From positions 248,001 to 312,000 of the forward strand of contig JANQOQ010000006.1 in NCBI GenBank assembly GCA_028285755.1: 64,000 nt of DNA, read 5' to 3'. The stretch is from Puniceicoccaceae bacterium (GTDB taxonomy: Bacteria; Verrucomicrobiota; Verrucomicrobiia; Opitutales; JAFGAQ01). Positions 8,639 through 15,894 of the stretch are shown one piece after another. The translations under genes were made by a program, and so were the position numbers. The notes under the pieces were generated by a model. That model saw only the letters and a program-made list of their open reading frames with translations. It had not been told where the DNA came from and did not search any database. Every line of letters begins with the position of its first letter. Position 1 is the stretch's first letter.

Positions 8639-9445
8639 ATGGACCCACTGCAACTCAGCGGTAAGCACTTTTTGATTTTCGGCGTCTCCAATAAGCGCAG
8701 TGTAGCATGGTGCGTCGCAAAATCCCTAATGAGTCTCGGAGCAGAGGTTTACCTAAGCGTGCGTAATGAGCAGAGACGCGAGGAAGTAAAATCATTTACC
8801 AAGTGTGAAAACACTTATACCTGCGAAGTTGAAAATCTGGAGGAGATCAAAGCTCTTGCGCAACTATTTGCTGAAAAAGGCATAAAGCTGGATGGTATCG
8901 TGCACTCAATCGCTTTCGCAAACTATCGGGATGGCGTCCCCAAGTTTTATGAGACCAAGCGGGAGGATTATCTGCAGGCCACACAGATCTCCGCGTTCTC
9001 CCTGGTTGAAATCGCAGGATCCTTCAAATCCTCCCTTAACCCTCAAGCCTCAGTGGTGACTGTCGGCATATCTTCCACAGAGGTTACCGCCGAGAACTAC
9101 GGCTACATGGCAGCCGTAAAAGCTTCACTCAATGCAATGGTGCGCTACCTGGCAAAATCGTTCAGCAGCGACACAGAAGTACGCTTTAATAGCGTCGATG
9201 CAGGCCCTTTGAAGACGAAATCATCCGCCGGCATACCCGGATATCTCAAAAACTATCTGTATGCCGAGCAACTGACCTACCGCAAGCGTGCAATTAGTGT
9301 AGCCGAGGTAAGCAACACCATCCTGTTTCTACTGAGCCCACTCTCCAGTGGCATCAATGCACAAGGCATCGTAGTCAATGCGGGTATGGATTTTAACTAC
9401 TTTGACACAAATATTGTTGAAAAAGTCACCGACATAGACGGGTGA
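8639..9445 (+). CDS. FabI-like enoyl-ACP reductase / SDR, altered active site
   Basis: A 268-residue short-chain dehydrogenase closest to NADH-dependent enoyl-ACP reductase FabI. The cofactor loop is FGVSNKRSVAWCVAKSL (14-30; FabI has GVASKLSIAYGIA) and DGIVHSIAFAN follows. The catalytic pair Tyr154 and Lys161 in NYGYMAAVKASL is kept, as is AGPLKT. The second conserved FabI tyrosine, ten residues before the catalytic one (the SYLG position), is Ile144. This points to a changed substrate pocket; it could reduce an enone or ketone other than enoyl-ACP. It starts 2 nt after the dehydratase. Confidence 0.82.
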   Translation: MDPLQLSGKHFLIFGVSNKRSVAWCVAKSLMSLGAEVYLSVRNEQRREEVKSFTKCENTYTCEVENLEEIKALAQLFAEKGIKLDGIVHSIAFANYRDGVPKFYETKREDYLQATQISAFSLVEIAGSFKSSLNPQASVVTVGISSTEVTAENYGYMAAVKASLNAMVRYLAKSFSSDTEVRFNSVDAGPLKTKSSAGIPGYLKNYLYAEQLTYRKRAISVAEVSNTILFLLSPLSSGINAQGIVVNAGMDFNYFDTNIVEKVTDIDG

Positions 9446-9460
9446 TAGATTCTCGAGAAC

Positions 9461-10498
9461 ATGCAATTTACGAACGTAGTCCTGGAAAGCACCGCGCTTC
9501 ATCTGCCTGATGAAGTCTGGACGTCCGACGATATTGAAAATCAATTCAAACCCACTTACGACCGACTCAACCTTTCGGTAGGCCGCTTGGAGCATATGAC
9601 AGGGATTGCTGAGCGCCGGGTTTGGGAACCGGATTTTCTACCTTCACGAGAAGCGGCTAAAGCAGGCGAAAAGGCACTTGCCAGATCAAACATCAAACCC
9701 GAAGACATCGGCTTGCTCATACACTCGGGAGTATGCAGGGACCGATTGGAGCCCTCCACCGCAGCTTACGTCCATAAAAACCTGGGCCTGCCCGCAAATA
9801 CGCAGATCATGGATATCTCAAACGCGTGCCTGGGTTTCTTGAATGCCATGATCCACGCAGCCAGCATGATCCAAAACGGCATCATCAAAGCGGCCTTGGT
9901 GGTCACAGCCGAGAATAGTCGCACTTTGCTCGAGAATACGATCGAATCGCTCAAAGCACTCGATATAAATCGCAAGACGCTTAAGCCCTATTTTGCAAAT
10001 CTTACCATTGGCTCGGGAGCTGTAGCAGGCATTCTATGTCACAGCGATCTGACTGCTGAAGGGGCAAGTTTTGAGAGTTACAGCATCCATACAAACTCTG
10101 CTTACAATCACCTGTGTGAAGGCGGAGATGTCGCAGCTGGGCACGGTTACGAGATGCAGACCGATTCAGAAAAACTGCTTATCGCCGGTATCGATGTGGC
10201 CAAAAACGCTTGGAATGCCTTTAAGAAAGTAACCCACTGGACCAATGACAGCATCAACCACTACATTTGCCACCAGGTGGGTAAAATGCACCAGGCCGCT
10301 CTTTATGAGGGATTAGCCCTAAATCCACTGAAAGACTATTCCACTTATTCCTATTTGGGAAATATGGGTTCGGCGGCACTCCCGGGCACCCTTGCGCGTG
10401 CTTCGGAATCGGGCACCTTTCGTTCCGGTGAGCAGGTTGCCTTATTAGGCATCGGCAGCGGGGTGACTTCGCTCATGCTCGCCATGCGTTGGATCTAG
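9461..10498 (+). CDS. oleA: OleA-like thiolase-fold condensing enzyme (KAS III family)
   Basis: A 345-residue thiolase-superfamily enzyme that matches OleA better than FabH. OleA joins two fatty acyl-CoAs head to head into a beta-keto acid. The nucleophile is Cys123 in SNACLGFLNA. Glu97 in RDRLEPSTA lies 26 residues before it, the same spacing as Glu117/Cys143 in Xanthomonas OleA, and this Glu is a hallmark of OleA. HQV (near 268) and GNMGSAALP supply the His and Asn of the triad. The N terminus, including PTYDRL, also resembles OleA. The neighbour is OleB-like, but oleC and oleD are absent. The gene symbol is by similarity. Confidence 0.82.
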   Translation: MQFTNVVLESTALHLPDEVWTSDDIENQFKPTYDRLNLSVGRLEHMTGIAERRVWEPDFLPSREAAKAGEKALARSNIKPEDIGLLIHSGVCRDRLEPSTAAYVHKNLGLPANTQIMDISNACLGFLNAMIHAASMIQNGIIKAALVVTAENSRTLLENTIESLKALDINRKTLKPYFANLTIGSGAVAGILCHSDLTAEGASFESYSIHTNSAYNHLCEGGDVAAGHGYEMQTDSEKLLIAGIDVAKNAWNAFKKVTHWTNDSINHYICHQVGKMHQAALYEGLALNPLKDYSTYSYLGNMGSAALPGTLARASESGTFRSGEQVALLGIGSGVTSLMLAMRWI

Positions 10499-10502
10499 GG
10501 CA

Positions 10503-11402
10503 ATGAATGAGGCCGATTCACAGACGCTGGCGTCCGAATATCCCTTTGAAAGTCGCTACATAACAATCGATCATTCTCTGGAAGCAGGCCGGCGAAGCTC
10601 GAAAATTCACTACATTGATGAAGGAGTAGGGGAGCAGACTCTGCTCTTTATACATGGTAACCCTACTTGGTCTTACTACTTTCGACATGTCATAAAGGCG
10701 CTTAAAAACGACTTCCGGTGCATTGCGATCGACCACCTCGGTTGTGGTCTGTCAGAAAAACCGGCAAGCGGAACCTTCCTGCTAAAGGATCGCATCGATC
10801 TTTTAAAATCGTTCGTAAGCTCACTTGGTTTGGAACGTTTTTCTCTGGTCATGCATGATTGGGGAGGACCCATAGGCATGGGTTTGGCAACTCAAATGCC
10901 GGAACGTATCGATAAGCTCATTGTAACCAACACCATCGCATTTCGTTCCGACTGGATTGCCTGGCAGATCAATATGTGCCGACAACCGGTAATCGGCAAA
11001 ATCCTAAACTATTACGCTAATGGATTTCTGAGAGCGGCCATGCAAATGACCACTGTCAAGCCTTTGAAAGCCAATACAAAAAGGGGCTACCTGATGCCAC
11101 ACCGAAAGCCCAGCGACCGTTTATCGATTCACGAGTTCGTAAAGGACATCCCCATGAGCTCAAAGCACCGTAGCTATGATTCCATTCTGGATATCGAGAG
11201 TAAACTCTCGTTGTTTCGTGATGATCAGGTATCGATACTATGGGGCATGAAAGACTTTTGCTTCGCTCCCCGTTTCCTTAAAAATTGGGAAGCCATTTAT
11301 CCAAATTCTCCCCAACACTCATTCGAAAAAGCCGGGCATTTCTTATTTGAAGATGCACCTGATGAGTGCAGCACCATTATCCGGAATTTCGTCCGCGCTT
11401 AG
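10503..11402 (+). CDS. oleB: OleB-like alpha/beta hydrolase (haloalkane-dehalogenase family)
   Basis: A 299-residue hydrolase. FIHGNPTWSYYFR (49-61) and MHDWGGPIGMGLA (117-129) are the OleB/haloalkane-dehalogenase motifs: Asn53 and Trp120 for the leaving group, Asp119 as nucleophile, and a His in AGHFLFEDAP near 279. OleB decarboxylates cis-beta-lactones to cis-olefins in long-chain olefin synthesis. It starts 4 nt after the OleA-like gene, so an Ole role is far more likely than a dehalogenase role. The beta-lactone synthetase OleC is not in the window, so its substrate here is open. Its 3' end overlaps a convergent membrane gene by 26 nt. Confidence 0.8.
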   Translation: MNEADSQTLASEYPFESRYITIDHSLEAGRRSSKIHYIDEGVGEQTLLFIHGNPTWSYYFRHVIKALKNDFRCIAIDHLGCGLSEKPASGTFLLKDRIDLLKSFVSSLGLERFSLVMHDWGGPIGMGLATQMPERIDKLIVTNTIAFRSDWIAWQINMCRQPVIGKILNYYANGFLRAAMQMTTVKPLKANTKRGYLMPHRKPSDRLSIHEFVKDIPMSSKHRSYDSILDIESKLSLFRDDQVSILWGMKDFCFAPRFLKNWEAIYPNSPQHSFEKAGHFLFEDAPDECSTIIRNFVRA

Positions 11403-12231
11403 ATTTCTTAAATTCTGGATAGCATTCAATTGTGTCTCCGGCCTGCACTAACAATGGGCTTTGCTCTGCCCGTATTTGATCATTGATATATAAATCAAAA
11501 CTCAATTCATCAGAAGAAACATCGACGATGATCTCAAATTTTCCCACATCGAGCATATCCATTTTCTTACCTTCTTCCCAGGAGAGGGGAGCATCCCCAC
11601 GGATAAAAAGCTCATTATGATTACCAATAAAAGAATAAACCTGGATATGGGTAGGCAGATTAAACTCAGGAACCATATCCGCATCATCGATAAGCATCTC
11701 CTCTTCGCCTTCCGCTTCTTCCACCGGCTCAAAGCTTAGGAAAATCTGATTCTTATCCTCGGGAGTCTCCTGCATATCTACAGTTTCAGAAAGCTCCTCA
11801 GAATCCGCATCTTCCGTTCCCAAAGCGGCCGCTTTTTCCGCAAATAGCTTAAACGCTTCAACATTGGATGCATCCAGTTCCAGCTCAGCAAGGGAAAGCC
11901 CTGAAATTTGAGTAATCTTTTCTTCTAATTTTTGATTAACAACAACTTGCAGATCTTCCTGTCGCTCAAGAAGACGATTTATTGCTAGCGTATTTTCCTC
12001 TAATTGAATCAATTTTTGATGATAAATGATGAAAATAGGAGCAAAATAAGCACCAAGTAATTGAATCAAAGAAAGCCCGATGCAGCTCATATAAGCGACT
12101 ATTGCCGCAAAGCCCATAGGCTCTTTCGCCAAAAAAATAACCGCAATAGCTAATACAAAAAATACAAAACTACCAATATAAAGTGGTAATTGAATGCGGT
12201 TAAATGCCTGTGAATTCTCAGTTTTCGTAAT
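11377..12231 (-). CDS. membrane protein with C-terminal beta-sandwich-like domain; no NTG start
   Basis: About 284 residues, function not recognised. Two membrane helices at the N terminus (IGSFVFFVLAIAVIFLA, then a longer one ending GAYFAPIFIIY), a coiled-coil-like segment (LEENTLAINRLLERQED), an acidic linker, and a C-terminal domain (ELFIRGDAPLSWEEGKK to ECYPEF) that resembles E-set/starch-binding-like domains. The first NTG in frame (TTG 12130-12132) lies inside the first helix, so coding must begin earlier. Upstream codons are open back to the TAG that ends the HPt gene in the same frame. ATT at 12229-12231 or ACG at 12226-12228, behind an AGGAA, are the only plausible starts; stop readthrough is the alternative. 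Confidence 0.55.
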   Translation of the reverse strand: MTKTENSQAFNRIQLPLYIGSFVFFVLAIAVIFLAKEPMGFAAIVAYMSCIGLSLIQLLGAYFAPIFIIYHQKLIQLEENTLAINRLLERQEDLQVVVNQKLEEKITQISGLSLAELELDASNVEAFKLFAEKAAALGTEDADSEELSETVDMQETPEDKNQIFLSFEPVEEAEGEEEMLIDDADMVPEFNLPTHIQVYSFIGNHNELFIRGDAPLSWEEGKKMDMLDVGKFEIIVDVSSDELSFDLYINDQIRAEQSPLLVQAGDTIECYPEFKKSKRGRNSG

Positions 12232-12237
12232 TAATTC

Positions 12238-12645
12238 CTAAATGGTTCCACCCAATTTGGCAACTTCATTACGTAATTCTGCAACAAATGCATTCACATG
12301 CTGATTCAGCTCGGCAACAGGTTCAGTTAGTACAGACGGGGTAAAATCATCATCCTTATAGCAACTGTTATGCTCGAGATGTTTAGCATGCTCAGATAAT
12401 TGATCGCCTCCCAGCGACTTGGCAGTGGACTTCATGGAATGCGCCGATCGATTAAAAACCTCCCAGTCCTTTGTGGTAAACGAGTTATGGATCTCCGTGG
12501 ACAGTGCCTGGGTTTCGGTGACGCAGTCGCTTGCGATATCTACCAATATCTCTAGTTCGTTGTCACATACTTCGTCGTAAAACCGTCTGAGTATATCCGT
12601 ATCTATTACCTGCATTGAATCCCTTACTGTGTTTTGAGCCATCAC
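12238..12645 (-). CDS. HPt (histidine phosphotransfer) domain protein
   Basis: A 135-residue protein that is essentially one HPt domain, a four-helix bundle that relays phosphate between histidine kinases and response regulators. The phospho-accepting His69 lies in NRSAHSMKSTAKSLGG, the classical HPt signature, followed by the small-residue turn. No kinase or regulator is nearby, so it probably serves a distant hybrid kinase. Start may be codon 1 or 2 (MM). It ends in TAG, and the next gene continues in the same frame without an NTG codon. Confidence 0.87.
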   Translation of the reverse strand: MMAQNTVRDSMQVIDTDILRRFYDEVCDNELEILVDIASDCVTETQALSTEIHNSFTTKDWEVFNRSAHSMKSTAKSLGGDQLSEHAKHLEHNSCYKDDDFTPSVLTEPVAELNQHVNAFVAELRNEVAKLGGTI

Positions 12646-12750
12646 GATCTATAGTTATATCGGTAGCTCAAAACCGAACTTTACCTATAAAACATCTCCT
12701 ATCAAGTGAAAATACAAGCGCTACGTCTAACTATCAGATTCCATTATCCA

Positions 12751-14262
12751 TTAGTTACGACCGTATAAATCCGCTAGCTCACGCAGATAGGGAAGGGCCC
12801 CCTCAAACTGATTCAGTTGCTCCCAACTGCTTCGCCAACCCCAATTTCCCGAGGCAAGACCCGGCACATTCATGCGTGCGTGCTCATCAAGTGCTAAGAA
12901 ATCCTGAAATGGGATTATACAAAGATTGGCAACACTGCGGTATGCCGCACGGATGAGATCCCAGGAGACTTCATCACCACTGACCATTAGGTAGCGCCTT
13001 AGATGATCCCGTGTCTTATCGTCCGTCTGTTTATACCAGCCAAGTGACGTATCATTATCATGTGTACCTGTGCAGATCACAGTGTTCGGGCTGATATTAT
13101 GGGGCAGGTAGAAATTATCCGATTCTCCGCCAAATGCAAATTGCAGCACAGCCAACCCCGGGAAACCGGAATCCAGCTTCAAGTCCAGCACCTCGGGCGT
13201 AATTACCCCCAGATCCTCCACGATCAACTTTGCGTGGGGGAGTACCTGCTTCATAGCCTCAAAGAATGCGATACCAGGGCCTTTCACCCATTTACCTTCC
13301 TTGGCAGTCTCCGCCTTGTGCGGGATGGACCAGTATGCCTCGAGCGCACGAAAATGATCGAGCCGTACCACATCAAATTGCTCCAGAGAGTGCTTCAGAC
13401 GTCGCATCCACCAAGCAAAATTCTCCGTTTTCATGGCCTTCCAGTCATACAGCGGATTCCCCCAGAACTGTCCGTCCTCATTAAAATAGTCAGGCGGGAC
13501 ACCGGCGAGCCGGGTAGGGGTCAACCGTTTTCCATATTGGAATAATTCTACATTTGCCCAGGTATCCGCACTGTCTGCAGATACATAGATAGGCAAATCT
13601 CCAACGATTTGGATTCCCCGCTCATTCGCGTACTGCTTCAGCTGATTCCATTGGTGATAGAGTAGATATTGCTCAAATTGTACCGCCTTAAGCGCATCTC
13701 CATGCGTTTTTTGCAAATCCTTGATAAGTTCCGCAGAATAGGCCCTATGTGCTTTTTTCCACTCATACCAGACCTTATCCCTGTTGAGCGCCTTTAAGCA
13801 GATAAAGGCTGAATAATCGATAAGCCAATGGGAATTAGCCTCAACAAAAACGTTAAAAGGCTCCTTATGCGCCTCATCGGCCAATCCCGCAGTGATAGCT
13901 TTCTGATAGAGTGTCGGGTGTATGCCGCGAATGGCATCAAAGTCAGCAGAAGTATGTGATAATACTTTTAAAGGCAGTAAATCATGTTGAGTGATCCAGC
14001 CATAGCCCACAAAGGGGTTCCAATCAATCAACATACTATTCAGCGCAAAGCTACTGTACGATTGATAGGGCGAATTTCCATAACCCGTCGGGCACATCGG
14101 CAACACTTGCCAGTAGCGCATATGCCCTGCACTGAGCAGATCGATAAACTTATAGGCCGCTTCGCCCATATTCCCAATACCCGTACCTGAAGGTAGCGAT
14201 GTGATATGCAACAATGCGCCGCTGGAACGCTGGTTTAACCAATTAAAAAGTGGTTCATTCAT
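12751..14262 (-). CDS. malQ: 4-alpha-glucanotransferase (amylomaltase, GH77)
   Basis: A 503-residue GH77 enzyme that moves alpha-1,4-glucan segments between maltodextrins. LPSGTGIGNMG and the donor-site CPTGYGNSPYQSYS (58-71) are diagnostic, as is GDLPIYVSADSADTWAN (221-237). Catalytic residues are the nucleophile Asp302 in VVRLDHFRALEAYW, acid/base Glu349 in IVEDLG, and the stabilising Asp in GTHDNDTS (402 or 404). Length fits the family (about 500). It is a single gene with a 467 nt non-coding stretch upstream. It likely works with the GH13 enzyme at the right edge in glycogen use. Confidence 0.96.
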   Translation of the reverse strand: MNEPLFNWLNQRSSGALLHITSLPSGTGIGNMGEAAYKFIDLLSAGHMRYWQVLPMCPTGYGNSPYQSYSSFALNSMLIDWNPFVGYGWITQHDLLPLKVLSHTSADFDAIRGIHPTLYQKAITAGLADEAHKEPFNVFVEANSHWLIDYSAFICLKALNRDKVWYEWKKAHRAYSAELIKDLQKTHGDALKAVQFEQYLLYHQWNQLKQYANERGIQIVGDLPIYVSADSADTWANVELFQYGKRLTPTRLAGVPPDYFNEDGQFWGNPLYDWKAMKTENFAWWMRRLKHSLEQFDVVRLDHFRALEAYWSIPHKAETAKEGKWVKGPGIAFFEAMKQVLPHAKLIVEDLGVITPEVLDLKLDSGFPGLAVLQFAFGGESDNFYLPHNISPNTVICTGTHDNDTSLGWYKQTDDKTRDHLRRYLMVSGDEVSWDLIRAAYRSVANLCIIPFQDFLALDEHARMNVPGLASGNWGWRSSWEQLNQFEGALPYLRELADLYGRN

Positions 14263-14729
14263 TCTTGAACCCTGATATAGTTTTTCTACGCAAGGGTGCG
14301 AGGCCTTTTTTCAGGAAACGCAATTAAACTAGATTCAACCCTCTAAAAGATGTCTGGAGCCTCGTTTAAACTCGAGCCAATTATTTCGCACAATATATAT
14401 TATGTCTAATAATCGGAATCTAAGAGCCATATTGTCTATTGTAGAATTGTTTCCTCTAGCACCCTCTTACCCGATGGGACCCGTTAAAATACCCAAACAT
14501 CCGCCAAATCAGTTTCCGCCATTTTGCGCTTTCGCTCGGGTCGGGAATTTGTGTCATACGATAATGGAGATTTTGAAATTTACGAGGAGCGTCAATTAAT
14601 ACAGCAAGGCAGTACTCCGATTCAATAAAATACTATGGAAATTTTCTAGAGAATAATTAAGATCAAAAAAACATAGATATGAATCAGCTATTTTCAGCAT
14701 GTTAAAACAAAAAATGAGCTTACATAGAA
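14263..14729 (-). other. gene-free stretch upstream of malQ, including left edge of the AT-rich island
   Basis: 467 bases without a credible gene; a 65-codon open frame at 14402-14599 (+) has low-quality composition and no partner. The malQ leader should lie at its left end, but I see no convincing -35/-10 pair. The left copy of a 25 bp inverted repeat begins at 14384, and base composition drops to AT-rich from about there on. Confidence 0.5.
14384..14408 (+). repeat. left copy of island-bounding inverted repeat
   Basis: TTTCGCACAATATATA (14384-14399), three unmatched bases, then TGTCTA (14403-14408). The reverse complement of this string occurs at 17343-17367: 16 of 16 plus 6 of 6 bases match, with only the three central bases differing. 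The two copies face each other and bracket four unknown genes. Confidence 0.75.
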
Positions 14730-15257
14730 TTAATCTTTAGTAATACTATTAGTCTTATTCTTATTATTTTTTAGACTATCATCAAAATCGTAAGATTCAT
14801 ATTTTTCAATCTTATTCAGAATGAACATTAAGACTATTACCCAAAGAAAACCCGATATCGCAATTACAATTGTTGGAAAAAAATTAAATCGGTAACTTAT
14901 CAATGCTAGGCATACATTCACAATAAACCAACATACTGAAAGTATTATTGTCATTTGCTTCTTTAGGGAATAATTCAGTTTAAGATACTTTAGTTGACCT
15001 TTAAATTTAATATGATCTATTAATGCGTTTGCGTAATCACTTATCAGCTTTTCATTATTCTTATCTAAGCTCAAACTAGCTTTAATATACAATAGCCTAT
15101 ACAAAGAATCAAGTAACCATGATTTTTTAAAGGTTCCACTATAATTTTCTATATAACTCCTACTAAAACTAACAGTAATTCTAAAGTGATCTAATAATTC
15201 AAATATTAAACCATGTTCTTTATGCTTGCTTGAATCCTTGGATTTAGAAAAACTCAT
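14730..15257 (-). CDS. unknown membrane protein, two predicted helices
   Basis: A 175-residue protein I do not recognise. A polar, Lys/Ser-rich N terminus (about 1-100) precedes two adjacent hydrophobic segments (IILSVCWFIVNVCLALI, about 108-124, and FPTIVIAISGFLWVIVLMFIL, about 127-147), and the C terminus is charged and Asn/Lys-rich. Composition is strongly AT-biased, unlike the host genes. It begins 4 nt after the stop of the 120-residue membrane gene, so the two are made together. The layout (soluble part plus two close helices) is seen in some small membrane effectors, but no motif supports that here. Confidence 0.6.
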   Translation of the reverse strand: MSFSKSKDSSKHKEHGLIFELLDHFRITVSFSRSYIENYSGTFKKSWLLDSLYRLLYIKASLSLDKNNEKLISDYANALIDHIKFKGQLKYLKLNYSLKKQMTIILSVCWFIVNVCLALISYRFNFFPTIVIAISGFLWVIVLMFILNKIEKYESYDFDDSLKNNKNKTNSITKD

Positions 15258-15261
15258 ACAA

Positions 15262-15624
15262 TTAATCAGATTTCAATATAACCTTCCATGTTAAAGCTAC
15301 AATTCCTACTATATCAACGAACAATGCTGCTATTGCCGATTTCACTATATAAGAATCAAAATTATCATAGAAAATTATAATACAAGATGATGTTATCATA
15401 ATAGCTGCTAGCATTATTACTGATGTATAACCTAACGTTAGCTTTAAATAAAACCACCTCTTTATCCTATCAAGTTCCTGTTCAATTTCTTGATTATCTT
15501 TATCAACTACTGATTGTGCCTTATTTAATAAAACTGTGGCAAGTCGCTTTTTTTCAGTATCTTTCATGAGCGGAGTCATTAAAGATACTATCTCATCTAT
15601 TTCAGTAGTATTATCTTGTGACAT
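15262..15624 (-). CDS. unknown small membrane protein, partner of the next gene
   Basis: A 120-residue protein of unknown function. An acidic, helical N-terminal half (about 1-58, Gln/Glu/Lys-rich, possible coiled coil around DKDNQEIEQELDRIKRWF) leads into two hydrophobic helices (YTSVIMLAAIMITSSCIII and IVKSAIAALFVDIVGIVAL). It is the first gene of a two-gene unit with 14730-15257. Both are AT-rich and lie inside the inverted repeats. No SD is evident before ATG 15624. It could be a toxin-like or defence membrane protein, but nothing in the sequence proves this. Confidence 0.6.
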   Translation of the reverse strand: MSQDNTTEIDEIVSLMTPLMKDTEKKRLATVLLNKAQSVVDKDNQEIEQELDRIKRWFYLKLTLGYTSVIMLAAIMITSSCIIIFYDNFDSYIVKSAIAALFVDIVGIVALTWKVILKSD

Positions 15625-15692
15625 AATTGAGGAATATTTTGCATATGAACCATTTTTTATGTTAAAGACAAGTACTTTAATTAGGATCGTTT

Positions 15693-15717
15693 AACTTAAT
15701 TAGTCGCCAATTAAGTT
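15693..15717. repeat. perfect 9 bp inverted repeat upstream of the membrane-protein pair
   Basis: AACTTAATT at 15693-15701 and AATTAAGTT at 15709-15717 are exact reverse complements around a 7 nt loop. It lies about 70 bases upstream of the 15262-15624 gene, where an operator or the end of a transcript could be. Confidence 0.45.
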
Positions 15718-15770
15718 TCTATTCACTTTGTATTTGAAGGAACTGAAATATCATATTGCTTTTATTCATC

Positions 15771-15856
15771 TGTTCCCCTAGCGGGGCTTGGGGCGGCAAT
15801 GAGCCCCTACTCTATCCGGCCAACGGCAAATATTACCCCTTTACGGCGCAGCCGCA
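15771..15856. other. GC-rich, hairpin-rich patch in the AT-rich island
   Basis: Between the two gene pairs of the island lies about 85 bases of much higher GC content, with several small inverted repeats: CCCC-TAGC-type CCCCTAGCGGGG at 15775-15786, GGGGC/GCCCC at 15790-15794 and 15803-15807, and CGGC/GCCG at 15844-15847 and 15851-15854. No open frame explains it. It may be a structured RNA, a recombination site or a relic of host-like sequence. Confidence 0.35.
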
Positions 15857-15863
15857 TTATGTA

Positions 15864-15894
15864 TAAAAACCCAAAGCCTATAAGAAAGCTTTGG
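15864..15894 (-). terminator. rho-independent terminator of the 344-residue gene
   Basis: Read on the minus strand, CCAAAGC (15894-15888) pairs with GCTTTGG (15877-15871) around a 10 nt loop and is followed by GTTTTTA. The upstream arm lies in the last codons of the gene and the TAG stop is in the loop. Confidence 0.7.

Noticed and set aside
10503-11402. Haloalkane dehalogenase as the function of this hydrolase
   Set aside because: The motifs fit, but the gene directly follows an OleA-like gene, and OleB proteins share these motifs.
12129-12132. TTG at 12132 as start of the membrane protein
   Set aside because: It would cut the first membrane helix in half; the frame and hydrophobic pattern continue upstream.
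14402-14599. 65-codon open frame on the + strand upstream of malQ
   Set aside because: Low-complexity composition, no SD, no neighbour in the same direction, and it begins inside the left island repeat.
15775-15856. Integron attC site
   Set aside because: The hairpins are there but no GTTRRRY/RYYYAAC core pair was found, and no integrase is near.
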